From NCBI RefSeq assembly GCF_900107995.1, contig NZ_FNUM01000001.1:197695-261694 (forward strand): a DNA stretch of 64,000 bases, written 5' to 3'. The position numbers and the translations under genes were made by a program. The notes under the pieces are model-generated. The model ran no database searches. It saw nothing but the letters and a program-made list of their open reading frames with translations, and had not been told where the DNA came from. The DNA is from Alcanivorax sp. DSM 26293 (lineage in GTDB: Bacteria; Pseudomonadota; Gammaproteobacteria; Pseudomonadales; Alcanivoracaceae). Below are positions 44,310-53,924 of the stretch, in pieces (the first letter of the stretch is position 1; every line of letters begins with the position of its first letter).

Positions 44310-47018
44310 ATGGTCAACCAAAGCCTTCGCTCACGCCTGATGTTCATGACCATTCTGCCCGCTCTGATGGCGGCACTGGTGGTGGGCGGTTATTCCCTGG
44401 TGAGCCGGCTGGTGGACGTGCGCGATACCAATGCCCAGCGCCAACAGCTGGTGACCGACAGCTTTGCCGCCCGCCTGGAGAGCACCCCCGCCTCCGATAC
44501 CGCCCGCCAGCAACAGCTGCTTCGCCAGTTACTGGAAGCCACGGACGTGCGCGCCGCCACGCTGGAATTCGAGGATGATCGCCCTGCCCTGCATGCCGGG
44601 CCAAGACTGCGGCCGGTGACCGCTATCAATCAGGACGATGCCGGCCAGCGACGGGTGACCGACACCAGTTGGCAACTGACCCGGGATATCAACCCGGGAG
44701 AGCCAGCCAGACTGACCGTAGAGTTCACCCGCCAGGGACAATATGTGTCGACGCTGGAGGGGCTGATTACCCTGATTATGGTGATGGTGGCGCTGATGTT
44801 GCTGACCCTGGTGCCGGCACTGCGTTTTTCCCGGCAGCTGACCAGCCCGATCGGGGAAATGGTGGACGCGGTGCAGCGGATTCGCGATGGCGACCTGAGC
44901 ATGGCCATTCATACCCAGGCAAAAGGCGAGCTGGCAGAGCTGGAAACGGCCCTGCGCCAGATGGTGTCGGCGCTGGCGGATGCCCAGACCGAGCTGCAAC
45001 AGAACGTGGACCAGGCCACTCAGGATCTGCGCGAAACCCTGGAAACCATCGAGATCCAGAATATCGAGCTGGATATGGCCCGCAAGGAAGCACTCAAAGC
45101 CAGCCAGATCAAATCGGAATTTCTGGCCAACATGAGCCATGAAATCCGCACGCCGCTCAATGGCATTATCGGTTTCACCAAGTTACTGGAGAAATCGGCC
45201 CTGAGCGCCCGGCAGCAGGACTATCTCGGCACAATCCACAAGAGTGCCGATTCACTGCTGGCGATCATCAATGACATTCTCGATTTCTCCAAGATCGAGG
45301 CGGGCAAGCTGTCCCTGGAGCACACCCCGTTGAACCTGCACGACCTGATTGAGGACGTGCAGACCCTGCTGGCACCCATGGCCCAGGAACGGGGCCTGGA
45401 GCAGGCGGCCATCATCTATTCGGATGTGCCGGTGAATCTGCTCGGGGATCCGCTGCGCATTCGCCAGGTACTGACCAATCTGCTCAGCAATGCCATCAAG
45501 TTCACCGAACAGGGCTCGGTGGTGGTGCGCGCCATGCTGGAGGAAGACCGTGGCGCGGAGGCCATCATCAAGCTGACGGTGACGGACACCGGTAACGGCC
45601 TGAGCCCGGAAGCCCAGAAGAATCTGTTCAGAGCCTTTACCCAGGCCGACCAGAGCGCCCGCCGCCAGGAAGGTGGCACTGGCCTGGGACTGGCCATCAG
45701 CAAACGTCTGGTGGAAGGCATGGGCGGCGAAATCGGTATCGACAGCAGCGAAGGCCAGGGCTCGACTTTCTGGTTCACGCTGCGTGCCGAGCGGGATCCC
45801 AAACAACGCCCTTCTGCCCATCTGGAACACTTCCGGGGCCGCACCGTGACCCTGGTGGAAACCGACGAGTATGGCCGCCTGGGCCTGTATCACATGCTCA
45901 GCCACTGGCAAATGCGTATCAACGAATACCATAGTCTGGACGCCTTGATGGCCGCGCTGGACCGGGGGGAGTTGATCAGCAGCGATTTCCTGATCGTCGG
46001 CCTGCCCGCCCACCCGGAAAAGCAGGCCATGCAGCCGGTGCTGGATAATCTGGCGGCCCTGGGTCAACCCCTGCTCGCCCTGAGCAACAACCCGGAAAGC
46101 GTCTGCCGCTGGCTTGAGCATTACCCCCACTGTCAGGTGCAAGGCAAGCCCGCCACACGTCAGCGCTTATTCAACGCCCTGATGGCCCTGAGCGGTGAAT
46201 TGGAGGGCAAAGAACTGGATGCGGTCAGGGAAGATCCGCTGGCCTACCCGGTATCAGTGATGGTGGTGGACGACCACCCGGGTAACCTGAAACTGGCCCG
46301 GGTATTTCTGGAAGAGCTGGGCGCTACGGTTACCGCTTGCGACAGTGGCCAACAGGCACTGGATGCGTTCCGTGATCAGACATTCGATATGGTGTTCATG
46401 GATATCCAGATGCCCGGCATGGATGGCAAGACCACGGCCGCCAGAATGCGCGAACTGGAAGCCCCCGGCTGCCATACGCCGATTGTTGCCCTGACCGCCC
46501 ATGCCCTGGAAAGCGAACGCCGGGATCTGCTCGACAGCGGCCTGGATGATTACCTGAGCAAACCGATTACCGAAGGGCAGCTTCGCCATACCCTGGAACA
46601 GTGGGTGATGGACCAACCTGGCGGCCCCCTTGCTGAGCCGGGAGAGGAAAGCGAGCCGGTCAGCGACAGGGTGTTCGATGCGGACCTGGCCCGCCGACGG
46701 GCCGGCGGCCGACAAGCGCTGGCCGATGAAATGCTGAAGATGCTGCTGGACAGTCTGGCGGAAGACCGGCCTGCCATTTCGTCCGCTTTTGACAGTGCGG
46801 ATCAGGACGCCTTGCTGGAGCGTGTCCACAAACTCCACGGGGCAACCCGCTATTGCGGTACCCCCCGCCTGGAGCATGCTGCCAAGACTCTGGAAGAAGC
46901 CCTGAAAACCGGTACCGAACGGGAGGCATTGGCGTCGATGGTGTCCGCCCTGTGCGATGAGATCTGTGCGCTGGAACAGTTGTGGCAGGATCAGGGCGAG
47001 GAGGCTGCTAGCTCCTAG
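44310..47018 (+). CDS. gacS: Hybrid sensor kinase GacS/BarA
   Basis: A 902-residue tripartite kinase: TM helices at about 10-30 and 150-170, HAMP (about 172-225) and coiled-coil; HisKA with phospho-His in [19 protein letters not shown] near 272; HATPase_c ([18 protein letters not shown] near 465). The receiver domain has [10 protein letters not shown] and [11 protein letters not shown] near 700, and the C-terminal Hpt domain has [13 protein letters not shown] near 848. It phosphorylates the GacA/UvrY regulator (not in the window), which drives small RNAs that sequester CsrA/RsmA. The gacS-cysM-rlmD-relA neighbourhood is conserved in Pseudomonas. Confidence 0.95.
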   Translation: MVNQSLRSRLMFMTILPALMAALVVGGYSLVSRLVDVRDTNAQRQQLVTDSFAARLESTPASDTARQQQLLRQLLEATDVRAATLEFEDDRPALHAGPRLRPVTAINQDDAGQRRVTDTSWQLTRDINPGEPARLTVEFTRQGQYVSTLEGLITLIMVMVALMLLTLVPALRFSRQLTSPIGEMVDAVQRIRDGDLSMAIHTQAKGELAELETALRQMVSALADAQTELQQNVDQATQDLRETLETIEIQNIELDMARKEALKASQIKSEFLANMSHEIRTPLNGIIGFTKLLEKSALSARQQDYLGTIHKSADSLLAIINDILDFSKIEAGKLSLEHTPLNLHDLIEDVQTLLAPMAQERGLEQAAIIYSDVPVNLLGDPLRIRQVLTNLLSNAIKFTEQGSVVVRAMLEEDRGAEAIIKLTVTDTGNGLSPEAQKNLFRAFTQADQSARRQEGGTGLGLAISKRLVEGMGGEIGIDSSEGQGSTFWFTLRAERDPKQRPSAHLEHFRGRTVTLVETDEYGRLGLYHMLSHWQMRINEYHSLDALMAALDRGELISSDFLIVGLPAHPEKQAMQPVLDNLAALGQPLLALSNNPESVCRWLEHYPHCQVQGKPATRQRLFNALMALSGELEGKELDAVREDPLAYPVSVMVVDDHPGNLKLARVFLEELGATVTACDSGQQALDAFRDQTFDMVFMDIQMPGMDGKTTAARMRELEAPGCHTPIVALTAHALESERRDLLDSGLDDYLSKPITEGQLRHTLEQWVMDQPGGPLAEPGEESEPVSDRVFDADLARRRAGGRQALADEMLKMLLDSLAEDRPAISSAFDSADQDALLERVHKLHGATRYCGTPRLEHAAKTLEEALKTGTEREALASMVSALCDEICALEQLWQDQGEEAASS

Positions 47019-47074
47019 TTTCGCGTCGCGACGCGGGCTCGACCGTGCAGGCTCGAGGTGCGTTGCCCGCGTTT

Positions 47075-47148
47075 GTAGGAGCGGCGCTCGCAGCGCGATT
47101 GGGGCCACCAGTACCCCCTCACCCGTTGGAGCCATGCTCGCATGGCGA
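47075..47148 (+). repeat. Two single REP elements downstream of gacS
   Basis: GTAGGAGCGG-CGCTCG-CAGCGCGATT (47075-47100) and GTTGGAGCCATGCTCGCATGGCGAA in two halves (47124-47148). A perfect palindrome CGCGTCGCGACGCG (47022-47035) directly follows the gacS stop. These and the element at 47242 fill most of the 324-bp gap 47019-47342 between gacS and pdxJ. Confidence 0.75.
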
Positions 47149-47241
47149 ATAGGGTTGGGGTGGTACGAACCCGGTGTTACCTGGATGACCTGTCGAGCCC
47201 TGAGATTCCTGATCGCCCTGCGGTCAATTCCGTGCTTCGCA

Positions 47242-47285
47242 CGGTTCGTCCCCTGGAAGGGAACTCCTACAGCGGCTTCGTAGAC
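47242..47285 (-). repeat. REP element (GTAGGAGTTC family) next to pdxJ
   Basis: Minus-oriented GTAGGAGTTCCC-TTCC-AGGGGACGAACC, preceded on the same strand by ACGAAGCCGCT. The same extended block forms the mazG 3' end and recurs at 62165-62204. Confidence 0.8.
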
Positions 47286-47342
47286 ATTCCAGTATCAGGG
47301 AAACTTTTCGACCCTTCTTAATCCTATCAGTGTGGCTTGTAG

Positions 47343-48083
47343 CTAGACGCCAGCCCCTGTCACCTGGTCCATCAGCGCTCGCATACTGCGAACGGCTTCG
47401 TCCAGGCCGGAGATCACCGCGCGGGCAATGATGCTGTGGCCGATGTTCAGTTCGTTGATGCCGGGGATCGCCGCAATGGGCAAGGTGTTGTGATAGTGCA
47501 GGCCGTGGCCGGCGTTGACCACCAGGCCCTGCTCCAGGGCATAGGCCACGCCCTCGCGGATTTTTGCCAGTTCCTGCTGTTCGCTGGCCGGGTCCGTGGC
47601 ATCGGCATAGTGGCCGGTGTGGATTTCGATGGTGGGCGCCCCGCATTCGCGAGCGGCACGGATCTGCGCCGGGTCCGCGTCGATAAACAGGGAGACATCG
47701 ATACCCGCTTCGGCCAACCGCTGGCAGCACTGGGCGACCCATGCCTGGTTACCCGCCACGTCGAGCCCGCCTTCTGTGGTCAGCTCTTCCCGTTTTTCCG
47801 GCACCAGACAGCAATGGGCCGGCCGGATGCGGCAGGCTATCCCAACCATTTCCTCGGTGGCCGCCATTTCCAGGTTCATGCGGGTTTGCAGCGTCTGTGC
47901 CAGTAGCTCCACATCCCGGTCATTGATGTGGCGACGGTCTTCGCGCAAATGCACGGTAATCCCATCCGCCCCGGCCTGCTCCGCCACCAGGGCAGCCTGA
48001 ACCGGTTCCGGGTAACGGGTGCCCCGGGCCTGGCGGAGAGTGGCGATGTGGTCGATGTTAACGCCGAGCAATACTCTGGACAT
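47343..48083 (-). CDS. pdxJ: Pyridoxine 5'-phosphate synthase PdxJ
   Basis: 246 residues, TIM barrel: [20 protein letters not shown] at the N-terminus, [13 protein letters not shown] near 40-55, and [13 protein letters not shown] near 190. It condenses 1-deoxyxylulose-5-phosphate with aminoacetone-3-phosphate to pyridoxine 5'-phosphate. It ends in TAG within a TAGCTACAAG string, a single unit of the heptad array seen at the window start. First gene of the pdxJ-recO-era-rnc-lepB-lepA group. Confidence 0.97.
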   Translation of the reverse strand: MSRVLLGVNIDHIATLRQARGTRYPEPVQAALVAEQAGADGITVHLREDRRHINDRDVELLAQTLQTRMNLEMAATEEMVGIACRIRPAHCCLVPEKREELTTEGGLDVAGNQAWVAQCCQRLAEAGIDVSLFIDADPAQIRAARECGAPTIEIHTGHYADATDPASEQQELAKIREGVAYALEQGLVVNAGHGLHYHNTLPIAAIPGINELNIGHSIIARAVISGLDEAVRSMRALMDQVTGAGV

Positions 48084-48112
48084 GGTGCTTTGCCTTCATT
48101 TCGTCGGTTACC

Positions 48113-48255
48113 GTAGGAGCCATGCTCGCATGGCGGAAATTACAGTCGCGAGGAACGAGTCACGAGAAGCGAAAGGCATAAACCCTCTTTTGCCCTTCGC
48201 AACTCGCTCCTCGTAACTCGCTTCTGATCTTTACCCTGCAAGCATGGCTCCTACA
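48113..48255. repeat. Nested palindrome: REP arms around a heptad-repeat pair
   Basis: Outer arms are inverted GTAGGAGCCATGC REP copies at 48113-48136 and 48238-48255. Inside lies an inverted heptad pair of the AGTCACG/AGAAGCG type (48144-48177 and 48193-48226). The whole is one long near-symmetrical structure between recO stop and pdxJ start. Confidence 0.9.
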
Positions 48256-48261
48256 ACGGAT

Positions 48262-48933
48262 TCATTTCTCCCGAAACAGCTCACGGCTTTTCAGGGGTTT
48301 GTCTCCCAGGTGCGGGGCCAGCAATGCCCGGCACAGGTGGAGAGCGGTTTTGCGGGCTGCCGGCTGCCAGTCGCCATTGACGATGGCCAGTAAATCATTG
48401 CCATGGTACCCCTCACCAGCGGGCAACAGCCCCTGCTGCGGGTCCAGCAGATAGTATCCGTCAGGACGCACAGCCTCGCCGTGAATATCGTACCCCAGGG
48501 CGATGCCGTAGCCCATTTCCTCCAGCAGGCCCAGCTCGAACTGACGCAGGGCCACATCCAGACACTGTCCCTCCATGAGCGCATTGAGGGCCTGCTCGTA
48601 AAGCGGCCAGAGTTCCGGATGAGGGTCGTCTCGATGCAGTAACCGGATGAGCAGTTCGTTCAGGTAAAACCCGCAGTAAAGGGGCTTTCCCTGCAAGGCC
48701 AGGCGCTGCCCTCGGGGTTCACAACCGCGAAAATTGTATAGCTCGCCTGCGCTTTTCAGTTCAATCCACAGGGGGGTAAAGGGTGCCAGCAACGGATCCT
48801 TGCGCCCGCCCCGCACCACTGCTCCCACGCGACCCAATGCGGGCACAAACAACTCCACGATCAGGCTGGTATTGCGGAAGGGCCGGCGGTGCAACAGCCA
48901 GGCGGGTTGCAGGGTGTTGTTGTCGGGGATCAT
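48262..48933 (-). CDS. recO: DNA repair protein RecO
   Basis: 223 residues: an N-terminal OB fold (PAWLLHRRPFRNTSLIVELF, about 9-28) and a helical C-terminal domain (YLNELLIRLLHRDDPHPELW near 90). It loads RecA on SSB-coated gaps with RecR. Length is slightly below the 240 residues of E. coli RecO. It lies 162 bp upstream of era's stop, separated by a heptad-repeat element. Confidence 0.93.
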   Translation of the reverse strand: MIPDNNTLQPAWLLHRRPFRNTSLIVELFVPALGRVGAVVRGGRKDPLLAPFTPLWIELKSAGELYNFRGCEPRGQRLALQGKPLYCGFYLNELLIRLLHRDDPHPELWPLYEQALNALMEGQCLDVALRQFELGLLEEMGYGIALGYDIHGEAVRPDGYYLLDPQQGLLPAGEGYHGNDLLAIVNGDWQPAARKTALHLCRALLAPHLGDKPLKSRELFREK

Positions 48934-48940
48934 GGGGGCT

Positions 48941-49102
48941 GTTGAAAGTTCAAAGTTTAAAGTTTAAAAGCACGGAATAGCCCGGCAGTCACAGCCAGGC
49001 CATGCCCGCGACTCACCCGGCATAGAAGCGCGGAGAACCGTCTTCATGATACGCAACAGGCTTGTCCGCGCGCTTCAACTTTGAACTTTAAACTTTCAAC
49101 TC
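48941..49102. repeat. Inverted heptad-repeat element (AGTTTAA family) between recO and era
   Basis: Arm 1 48941-48970 has units AGTTCAA, AGTTTAA, AGTTTAA; arm 2 49073-49102 is its inverse. Arm 2 contains the TGA stop codon of era (49096-49098). The spacer contains GCGGAGAACCG but no clear core hairpin. Confidence 0.9.
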
Positions 49103-50004
49103 CTCTCGTCATAGCCAAGGGAACGCAGGGCCCGGGCATCATCGGACCAGCCGGCCTTGATCTTCACCCACAGGTTCAGCATTACCTTGCGCTCGATAAG
49201 ACGCTCGATATCTTCCCGGGCCTGGGTGCCAATCTGCTTGATGCGATCACCGCCGTCGCCAATAAGAATCTTTTTCTGGCCACGGCGCTCCACCAGGATG
49301 GCAGCGGAGATTTCGGTGATACGGGGGCCGTCTTCCCACATTTCCACTTCCACGCTGACCTGGTGGGGAAGCTCCTGGCCCAGCTGGCGCACCACTTTCT
49401 CCCGAATGATTTCTGCCGCCATAAAACGCAGACTGCGGTCGGTGAGCTGATCTTCGTCGTACCAGAATTCGCCTTCCGGCAAACGCTCTACCAGCGCTGT
49501 TTCCAGCGCTTCCAAGTTCTGCTCTCGCAGCGCAGATACCGGCACGACCGCATCAAAGGGATAACGCTCGCTGAGAGTCTCGATATGTGGCAGCAGCTGG
49601 GCCTTGTCGTCCAGGCTGTCTACCTTGTTGATGATCAGCAGCACCGGCATTTCCGGGTGCTGTGGCAACAGTGACAGCACATGCTCGTCCGCCGGAGTCC
49701 ACTTGAGGCCGTCCACCATCATGCAGACCACATCCACCCCGCTGAGCGTGGAAACCGCAGCGTCGTTCATGGCCCGGTTGAGAGCCCGGTCCTGGCCGGT
49801 ATGGATACCGGGGGTGTCGGCAAAAATGATCTGGTAGTGATCCCGGGTATGAATACCGTGGATGCGGTGCCGGGTGGTTTGCGGCTTACGCGAAGTAATG
49901 CTGACCTTTTGCCCGATCAGGTGATTCATCAGGGTGGACTTGCCCACATTGGGCCGGCCAACGATGGACACCATGCCACAGCGGGTCGGTTTTACGTCAG
50001 TCAT
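49096..50004 (-). CDS. era: GTPase Era
   Basis: 302 residues: G1 IVGRPNVGKSTLMN near 15, G3 DTPGIHTG near 63, G4 LLIINKVD near 125, and a C-terminal KH domain (GQKKILIGDGGDRIKQIG near 235). It matures 16S rRNA and helps 30S assembly. It overlaps rnc by 8 bp. The last codon and stop (AGT TGA) belong to a heptad repeat. Confidence 0.97.
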   Translation of the reverse strand: MTDVKPTRCGMVSIVGRPNVGKSTLMNHLIGQKVSITSRKPQTTRHRIHGIHTRDHYQIIFADTPGIHTGQDRALNRAMNDAAVSTLSGVDVVCMMVDGLKWTPADEHVLSLLPQHPEMPVLLIINKVDSLDDKAQLLPHIETLSERYPFDAVVPVSALREQNLEALETALVERLPEGEFWYDEDQLTDRSLRFMAAEIIREKVVRQLGQELPHQVSVEVEMWEDGPRITEISAAILVERRGQKKILIGDGGDRIKQIGTQAREDIERLIERKVMLNLWVKIKAGWSDDARALRSLGYDERS

Positions 50005-50683
50005 ACTGCTGCTCCAGCCAGCTCAGGACATTGGCCGCCACCTGCTGCTCAGCCTTGCGACGGCTGGCTCCCTGAGCCTTGAAAGTTTGTTGCATCTGTT
50101 CCAGCTCACAGGTCACTTCAAAGGTCTGCTTGGGGGCAAGCCCTTCCACCTGGGTGACCTGATAGGTAGGCAATTCGAATTTGCGGGCCTGCAGCCATTC
50201 CTGCAAGCGGGTTTTGGCGTCTTTCTGGGCACTCTGCGGAGTAATGATGCGTAGCCGCTCATCGAACCAGTCCAGCACCACCTTGCGGCACGGCGATTCG
50301 CCACCATCCAGCAGGATAGCGCCGATAATCGCTTCCAGGGCATCTGCCAGAATGGAATCGCGACGAAATCCGCCGCTCTTCAGCTCCCCTCCGCCCAGCA
50401 CCAGGTAGTCCCCCAGCCCCAGCTCACGGGCCACAAGCGCCAGAGTCTGGCCGCGCACCAGCGACGCTCGCATCCGGGTGAGCTGCCCTTCCGCCGCGTC
50501 CGGGAAGCGCTCGAAAAGCGCGACGGAAATAATCTGCCCGAGCTGGGCATCGCCGAGGAATTCCAGGCGCTCGTAGTTGCGATGGCGACTGACACTGCGG
50601 TGAGTCAGTGCCAGCGCCAGGAGTTCAATATCATTGAACCGATAGCCCAACCGGGCCATCAAACGATCAAGATCATTATTCAC
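49997..50683 (-). CDS. rnc: Ribonuclease III
   Basis: 228 residues: endoribonuclease domain with YERLEFLGDAQLGQII near 38-53 (the signature; Ala replaces the usual Ser) and a second acidic site in ADALEAIIGAILLDGG near 115, then a dsRNA-binding domain (about 155-225). It processes rRNA precursors and structured mRNAs. It overlaps era and the DUF4845 gene. Confidence 0.96.
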   Translation of the reverse strand: MNNDLDRLMARLGYRFNDIELLALALTHRSVSRHRNYERLEFLGDAQLGQIISVALFERFPDAAEGQLTRMRASLVRGQTLALVARELGLGDYLVLGGGELKSGGFRRDSILADALEAIIGAILLDGGESPCRKVVLDWFDERLRIITPQSAQKDAKTRLQEWLQARKFELPTYQVTQVEGLAPKQTFEVTCELEQMQQTFKAQGASRRKAEQQVAANVLSWLEQQYD

Positions 50684-51060
50684 TGGCGAACGTCTTTGCT
50701 GAACTCGTCCTGAAAGGTCATCACGATGCTGACGTTGTAGAACATGGGCTCGCGAACCTCATAATCAGTACTGATTTTGAGAATGCCGCCTTCCTTGCTG
50801 ATCGCCAGGTCGTTGGCGGTGATCACGTTGACCTGGTTGATGGTAAAGCGCTTGTTCAGGGCATCCTGCACTTCACGGGGGGACATCAGCGCAGTCTTGC
50901 TGTCCTGCATCAACGACTTGATCGACGATGAAATCGTGTTGTGCTCCATGTACGCGGGCACCATTCGCAGGGCTGCGGTACCGAAGACCACGGCCACAAG
51001 CAGGATCACCGCCCAACCGATTAACGAAATTCCGCGTTGCTGTGATGGCATTGTCATCAT
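50680..51060 (-). CDS. DUF4845 family inner-membrane protein
   Basis: 126 residues with one N-terminal membrane helix (about 12-32) and a small periplasmic domain (YMEHNTISSSIKSLM, YEVREPMFYNVSIVMTFQDEF). This gene is conserved between lepB and rnc in Pseudomonas-type genomes; its function is unknown. It starts 2 bp after lepB and overlaps rnc by 4 bp. Confidence 0.9.
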   Translation of the reverse strand: MMTMPSQQRGISLIGWAVILLVAVVFGTAALRMVPAYMEHNTISSSIKSLMQDSKTALMSPREVQDALNKRFTINQVNVITANDLAISKEGGILKISTDYEVREPMFYNVSIVMTFQDEFSKDVRQ

Positions 51061-51062
51061 TA

Positions 51063-51857
51063 TTAATTCGCCTCCACCTTGTCTATGGCGCCATTACGGG
51101 AAAAACTGGGTATGGAGAAGATCGGTTCCCAATGCATCCAGATCAGGAACGCTTCGCCGACCACCAGCTCTTCCGGGACTATACCCCAGAATCGGCTGTC
51201 GTTACTGTTATCCCGGTTGTCGCCCATCACAAAGTAGGCGTCTTCCGGCACCTGCCATTCGCCCTGGGTGCGGCTTTGCGGCAGTTTGCGGCCGGTAAAG
51301 GGGTTGATCTTGCCTTCTTGCCAGATGAGGTGACGGCTGTCCCCCAGCTGTTCCACATACTCACGCCGCCAGGCCCCGGAGCCTTCCCACTCGCGCACCA
51401 ACTCGCGCTGAATCGGCTCGCCGTTCACTGTGACCACATTGTCTTTCACCTGAACGGTATCGCCGGGCAACCCGACCACCCGCTTGATAAAGTTCTGGCT
51501 GCGGTTTTCCGGAAACTTGAACACCAGGACATCGCCTCGCCGGGGCTCACCGGTCTCGACAATTTTGGTATTGGTCACCGGCAACCGCAGGCCATAGGCG
51601 AATTTATTCACCAGGATGAAGTCGTGTACCTGCAGGGTGGGCAGCATGGAACCGGAGGGGATGGTAAACGGCTCGACAATGAAGGAGCGAATGACCAGTA
51701 CCACAAAGAAAACGGAGATAAGGGAATTGGAGGTCTCCACGGCGCCTTCCACGCGCCCGCCCTTCTGCTTGAGCTTGAAGACCTTGTCGATAACCCAGAT
51801 CGCAACGGTGACCAGCAGCGCAAGGGACAGCCAAAAACCGATATCAATATCCATCAA
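51063..51857 (-). CDS. lepB: Signal peptidase I
   Basis: 264 residues: two membrane segments near the N-terminus, catalytic Ser in [18 protein letters not shown] near 90 and catalytic Lys in [13 protein letters not shown] near 145, then the [12 protein letters not shown] box near 220. It removes Sec signal peptides on the periplasmic face. It follows lepA with a 4-bp overlap, the usual lepA-lepB pair. Confidence 0.97.
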   Translation of the reverse strand: MMDIDIGFWLSLALLVTVAIWVIDKVFKLKQKGGRVEGAVETSNSLISVFFVVLVIRSFIVEPFTIPSGSMLPTLQVHDFILVNKFAYGLRLPVTNTKIVETGEPRRGDVLVFKFPENRSQNFIKRVVGLPGDTVQVKDNVVTVNGEPIQRELVREWEGSGAWRREYVEQLGDSRHLIWQEGKINPFTGRKLPQSRTQGEWQVPEDAYFVMGDNRDNSNDSRFWGIVPEELVVGEAFLIWMHWEPIFSIPSFSRNGAIDKVEAN

Positions 51858-53653
51858 TCATCCACCTTGAGTACCGCAAGGAACGCTTCCTGGGGAATTT
51901 CCACATTGCCCACCTGCTTCATGCGCTTCTTGCCTTCTTTCTGTTTCTGCAACAGTTTTTTCTTGCGTGATACGTCACCGCCATAACACTTGGCGGTCAC
52001 ATTCTTGCGCAATGCCTTGACGGTCTGACGGGCAATGATCTTGCTGCCGATGGCGGCCTGGATGGCCACATCGAACATCTGGCGCGGCACCAGTTCCTTC
52101 ATCTTTTCGCACAGGGCGCGGCCCCGGTAGGCGGACTGGTCCAGATGACAAATCATGGCCAGGGCGTCCACCTTGTCACCATTGATCAGGACATCCACCC
52201 GCACCAGCTTGGTGGCTTCGAAGCGCTCGAAGGCATAATCCATGGAGGCAAAGCCCCGGCTCACGGACTTGATGCGATCGAAGAAATCCAGCACCACTTC
52301 CGCCATGGGAATGTCGTAGGTCAGCGCTACCTGCTTACCCAGGTACTGCATGTTGATCTGCGAGCCCCGGCGCTCCACACACAGGGTGATCACATTCCCC
52401 ACAAACTCCTGGGGCACCAGGATATTCACCCGGGCGATGGGCTCGCGGAATTCCTCGATTTTGTTGCCTTCCGGCAGCTTTGAGGGGTTGTCCACGTACA
52501 GCACGCTTTCATCGGACAGGACAATTTCATAGACCACGGTGGGCGCGGTAGTGATCAGGTCCAGATCATACTCACGCTCCAGGCGCTCCTGGATGATTTC
52601 CATGTGCAGCATGCCCAGGAAGCCCACCCGGAAGCCGAAGCCCAGGGCATCGGAGGTTTCCGGCTCGTAGAACAACGAGGCGTCATTCAGGGTCAGCTTG
52701 GCCAGGGCATCGCGGAAATCTTCGTAATCATCCGCACTCACCGGGAACATGCCCGCATACACCTGCGGTTTCACTTTCTTGAAGCCCGGCAGTGCCGGCA
52801 CATCCGGGGTCTTGGCCAGGGTCAGGGTATCGCCCACCGGCGCCCCATGAATGTCCTTGATGCTGCCACTCACCCAGCCCACTTCCCCGGCTTCCAGGTG
52901 CTTGGTCTCGGTGCGTTTCGGGGTGAAGATGCCCAGCTGGTCCACCACGTGGGTCTGGCCGGTGGATTTCACCAGAATCTTGTCGCCCTTCTTCAGGCGG
53001 CCATGCTTCATCCGTACCAGGGAAATCACGCCCAGGTAGTTATCGAACCAGGAGTCGATGATCAGTGCCTGCATATCGCCATCACGCTCCCCTTCCGGGG
53101 CCGGAATACGCTCCACCAGCTGTTCCAGCAGATCATCCACACCAACGCCGGTCTTGGCGGACACCCGGCAGGCATCATGGGCATCCAGACCGATGATCTC
53201 TTCGATCTCGTTGATCACCATCTCCGGCTCGGCCTGGGGCAGATCGATCTTGTTCAAGACCGGCAGCACTTCCAGATCCTGTTCGATGGCGGTATAGCAG
53301 TTGGCCACGGACTGGGCTTCCACGCCCTGCGCCGCATCCACGACCAGCAGGGCCCCTTCACAGGCCGACAGGGAGCGGGAGACCTCGTAGGAGAAATCCA
53401 CATGCCCCGGAGTATCAATGAAATTCAGCTGGTAGGTTTCCCCATCCCGGGCCTTGTAGTAGAGCGTCACGCTCTGGGCCTTGATGGTGATCCCCCGCTC
53501 CCGTTCCAGCTCCATGGAGTCCAGCACCTGCTCCTTCAGCTCGCGCTGGGTCAGGCCACCGCAGACCTGGATAAAACGGTCCGCCAGGGTGGATTTGCCA
53601 TGGTCGATATGGGCGATGATGGAAAAGTTACGAATATTCTTGATGTCAGTCAT
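51854..53653 (-). CDS. lepA: Elongation factor 4 (LepA)
   Basis: 599 residues: G1 [14 protein letters not shown] near 12, G2/G3 region [15 protein letters not shown] near 80, NKIDLP near 135, then EF-G-like domains and the LepA-specific C-terminal domain ([20 protein letters not shown] near 555-575). It is a ribosome-associated translational GTPase. The first gene of the lepA-lepB-DUF4845-rnc-era group. Confidence 0.98.
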   Translation of the reverse strand: MTDIKNIRNFSIIAHIDHGKSTLADRFIQVCGGLTQRELKEQVLDSMELERERGITIKAQSVTLYYKARDGETYQLNFIDTPGHVDFSYEVSRSLSACEGALLVVDAAQGVEAQSVANCYTAIEQDLEVLPVLNKIDLPQAEPEMVINEIEEIIGLDAHDACRVSAKTGVGVDDLLEQLVERIPAPEGERDGDMQALIIDSWFDNYLGVISLVRMKHGRLKKGDKILVKSTGQTHVVDQLGIFTPKRTETKHLEAGEVGWVSGSIKDIHGAPVGDTLTLAKTPDVPALPGFKKVKPQVYAGMFPVSADDYEDFRDALAKLTLNDASLFYEPETSDALGFGFRVGFLGMLHMEIIQERLEREYDLDLITTAPTVVYEIVLSDESVLYVDNPSKLPEGNKIEEFREPIARVNILVPQEFVGNVITLCVERRGSQINMQYLGKQVALTYDIPMAEVVLDFFDRIKSVSRGFASMDYAFERFEATKLVRVDVLINGDKVDALAMICHLDQSAYRGRALCEKMKELVPRQMFDVAIQAAIGSKIIARQTVKALRKNVTAKCYGGDVSRKKKLLQKQKEGKKRMKQVGNVEIPQEAFLAVLKVDD

Positions 53654-53799
53654 AGGGCCTGTTGCACAAAAGGGTGTTGCCGGGAAAACGGCACGCAGTG
53701 GGGCGCGATTCTAGCCTGAACGGGAGGGGGTTGCACGGGCGTTGGTCCAGACGGGTGGCAGAGACAAGTTCCAGGCGCCCCGGGATGCTGTCAGGCTTG

Positions 53800-53880
53800 A
53801 GTTGCGAGGCGCGAGTCACGAGAAGCGAAAGGCACACGGCCGGTTCTGCTGTTCGTTACTCGCTCCTCGTGACTCGCGAC
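53800..53880. repeat. Inverted heptad-repeat pair between lepA and mucD (AGTCACG family)
   Basis: Arm 1 53800-53832 reads AGTTGCG, AGGCGCG, AGTCACG, AGAAGCG in 7-bp steps; arm 2 53854-53880 is its inverse with an 11-bp perfect stem CGAGTCACGAG/CTCGTGACTCG. It occupies most of the gap between the mucD stop and the lepA start. Confidence 0.9.
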
Positions 53881-53924
53881 GGATTCAGCGCCAGCAAGCC
53901 CCCCGCTCCATCCCAAACCGCCCC

